NCBI GenBank assembly: GCA_043764135.1 | Contig: JAYUKV010000069.1 | Location: 1 to 13,080, forward strand | Length of the DNA: 13,080 bases | Source of the DNA: JAYUKV01 sp043764135 | GTDB lineage: Bacteria; Patescibacteriota; JACMRA01 | Direction: 5' to 3' | Shown here: positions 12,357 through 13,080 of the stretch, piece after piece | Layout of the letters: the number at the start of each line of letters is the position of its first letter | Position numbering within the stretch: the first letter of the stretch is position 1 | Notes under the pieces: model-generated | What the model was told of the DNA's origin: nothing | Database searches by the model: none | What the model saw: the letters and a program-made list of their open reading frames with translations, nothing else | Position numbers and translations under genes: made by a program

Positions 12357-12962
12357 ATGAAAAGTGCATTTTGGACGGTAATATTCCTTTGTTTATGTTA
12401 TTTAGGATACTCGGAATTAAAATCAAAAGAAAAAATTGTTTTTCAAGATCCTGCCAAGCCTAATTACACACTAATTAGTTATAAGAACAATTCAAGCTGT
12501 GGTAAGTCTATAATTCAAGGTTTTAACCAATACGTGACAGCTCGTCACTGTATCGATCCAAACGCCCCAACCAAACCATCTAGATATAATGATTCGCCAG
12601 TTTTAATAAACAGTGGTAAACCTATTGTGCTCGCAACACCTAAAGTTGGCCTAGCAAAAACAATTGGATTTCATTTTGGACAAAAAGTTGAAATTGATTT
12701 GATAGTTGAAGATCTTGATTCGTGCCAAGCAATATTCTCAGTTGCAAATGGACAAAATGACATTAATTCCTACATACAATCAGGTGATTCTGGTAGTCCT
12801 GTAGTACAATTTAGAAATGGCAAACCTATAGTTGTTGGTACGCTAACAGGAGGGCTTCCTGAATACAGACTTGAACCTATCGAAGGAACAAGAAAAAGGT
12901 TTACAGTTGGCATTTTTAATTATAAAGACTGCCAATCATCCAAATACACTGTCATCAAATAA
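12357..12962 (+). CDS. Exported trypsin-like (chymotrypsin-fold) serine protease
   Basis: The 201-residue protein starts with a short hydrophobic segment (about residues 4-18, AFWTVIFLCLCYLGY) serving as a signal peptide or anchor. It then shows the chymotrypsin-fold motifs. VTARHC (60-65) gives the catalytic His64, and SGDSGSPVV (142-150) gives the nucleophile Ser145 with the oxyanion glycine. EIDLIVED (112-119) offers Asp114 as the third residue, by its place in a strand between the two. C48 and C65 match the classical disulfide around the active-site histidine; C123 and C192 may form another. The His-Ser distance (81 residues) is shorter than in trypsin (about 138), so surface loops are trimmed. 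GAGGGA directly before the ATG at 12357 is a good, closely spaced Shine-Dalgarno. Its target is unknown; it may process host or self surface proteins. A terminator follows at 12988. Confidence 0.8.
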   Translation: MKSAFWTVIFLCLCYLGYSELKSKEKIVFQDPAKPNYTLISYKNNSSCGKSIIQGFNQYVTARHCIDPNAPTKPSRYNDSPVLINSGKPIVLATPKVGLAKTIGFHFGQKVEIDLIVEDLDSCQAIFSVANGQNDINSYIQSGDSGSPVVQFRNGKPIVVGTLTGGLPEYRLEPIEGTRKRFTVGIFNYKDCQSSKYTVIK

Positions 12963-12987
12963 AATAAAAAAACCTGTTAAATCACAG

Positions 12988-13020
12988 AGCTGTCCCACTA
13001 AACACGGGACAGCTTTCTTT
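12988..13020 (+). terminator. Intrinsic terminator after the protease
   Basis: AGCTGTCCC (12988-12996) pairs perfectly with GGGACAGCT (13006-13014) around a nine-base loop, followed by TTCTTT. A further TGTCCC at 13020-13025 can pair with GGGACA (13006-13011) instead, giving a competing hairpin. Confidence 0.75.
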
Positions 13021-13055
13021 GTCCCAAAATACCTAAACAAACCTCTTCTCTGTTG

Positions 13056-13079
13056 CACAAAGACCGAATGGTCTTTGTG
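13056..13079. terminator. Hairpin at the window edge, probable terminator
   Basis: CACAAAGACC (13056-13065) and GGTCTTTGTG (13070-13079) form a perfect 10-bp stem with loop GAAT. The window ends one base later, so a T-tract on the plus side cannot be seen; it may belong to a convergent gene beyond the edge. Confidence 0.45.
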
Positions 13080-13080
13080 G

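Overview
The window is AT-rich (roughly 30% GC by eye) and uses the standard bacterial code: stops are mostly TAA, with one TAG and one TGA, and no gene needs a recoded UGA. Genes are small, many are unrecognisable, most lack a clear Shine-Dalgarno sequence, and the TsaB-like protein is unusually short. Together this suggests a reduced-genome bacterium, most likely Candidate Phyla Radiation (Patescibacteria). That is an inference from style, not a phylogenetic result. There is no tRNA, rRNA, CRISPR array, or transposase gene.

Layout. Positions 51-725 hold two small predicted membrane proteins ending in a hairpin terminator. An intergenic leader of about 330 bases with a second terminator-like hairpin (901-931) precedes a large gene (1053-3653). 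This gene fuses a membrane GT-C glycosyltransferase to a complete-looking glycoside hydrolase family 8 domain. Positions 3654-4050 are non-coding and hold three inverted repeats in a row: a long, partly G-U paired stem-loop, a perfect terminator hairpin, and a 173-base MITE-like element. On the minus strand follow an unknown acidic protein (4051-4905) and a TsaB-like protein (4970-5338). The tsaB-like start overlaps head-to-head with the start of rmuC (5328-6641, plus strand). A two-helix membrane protein (6610-7101) overlaps the end of rmuC. Next comes an elongation factor 4 (LepA) gene that lacks the whole GTPase domain (7160-8377). Convergent terminators with the same stem core separate it from an unknown minus-strand gene (8531-9058) and an Upf1-like SF1 helicase (9269-11527). 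The right end holds a gene of unknown function (11700-12155) and a small exported trypsin-like protease (12357-12962).

How the genes may work together. No single operonic pathway is evident. RmuC and the SF1 helicase are nucleic-acid maintenance proteins. TsaB-like and LepA belong to translation (t6A modification and the ribosome). The GT-GH8 fusion, the protease and the small membrane proteins act at or outside the membrane. The most noteworthy items are the GT-C/GH8 fusion, the domain-precise loss of the LepA GTPase domain, the structured intergenic region at 3654-4028, and recurring promoter-like sequences placed so close to start codons that leaderless transcripts are likely.
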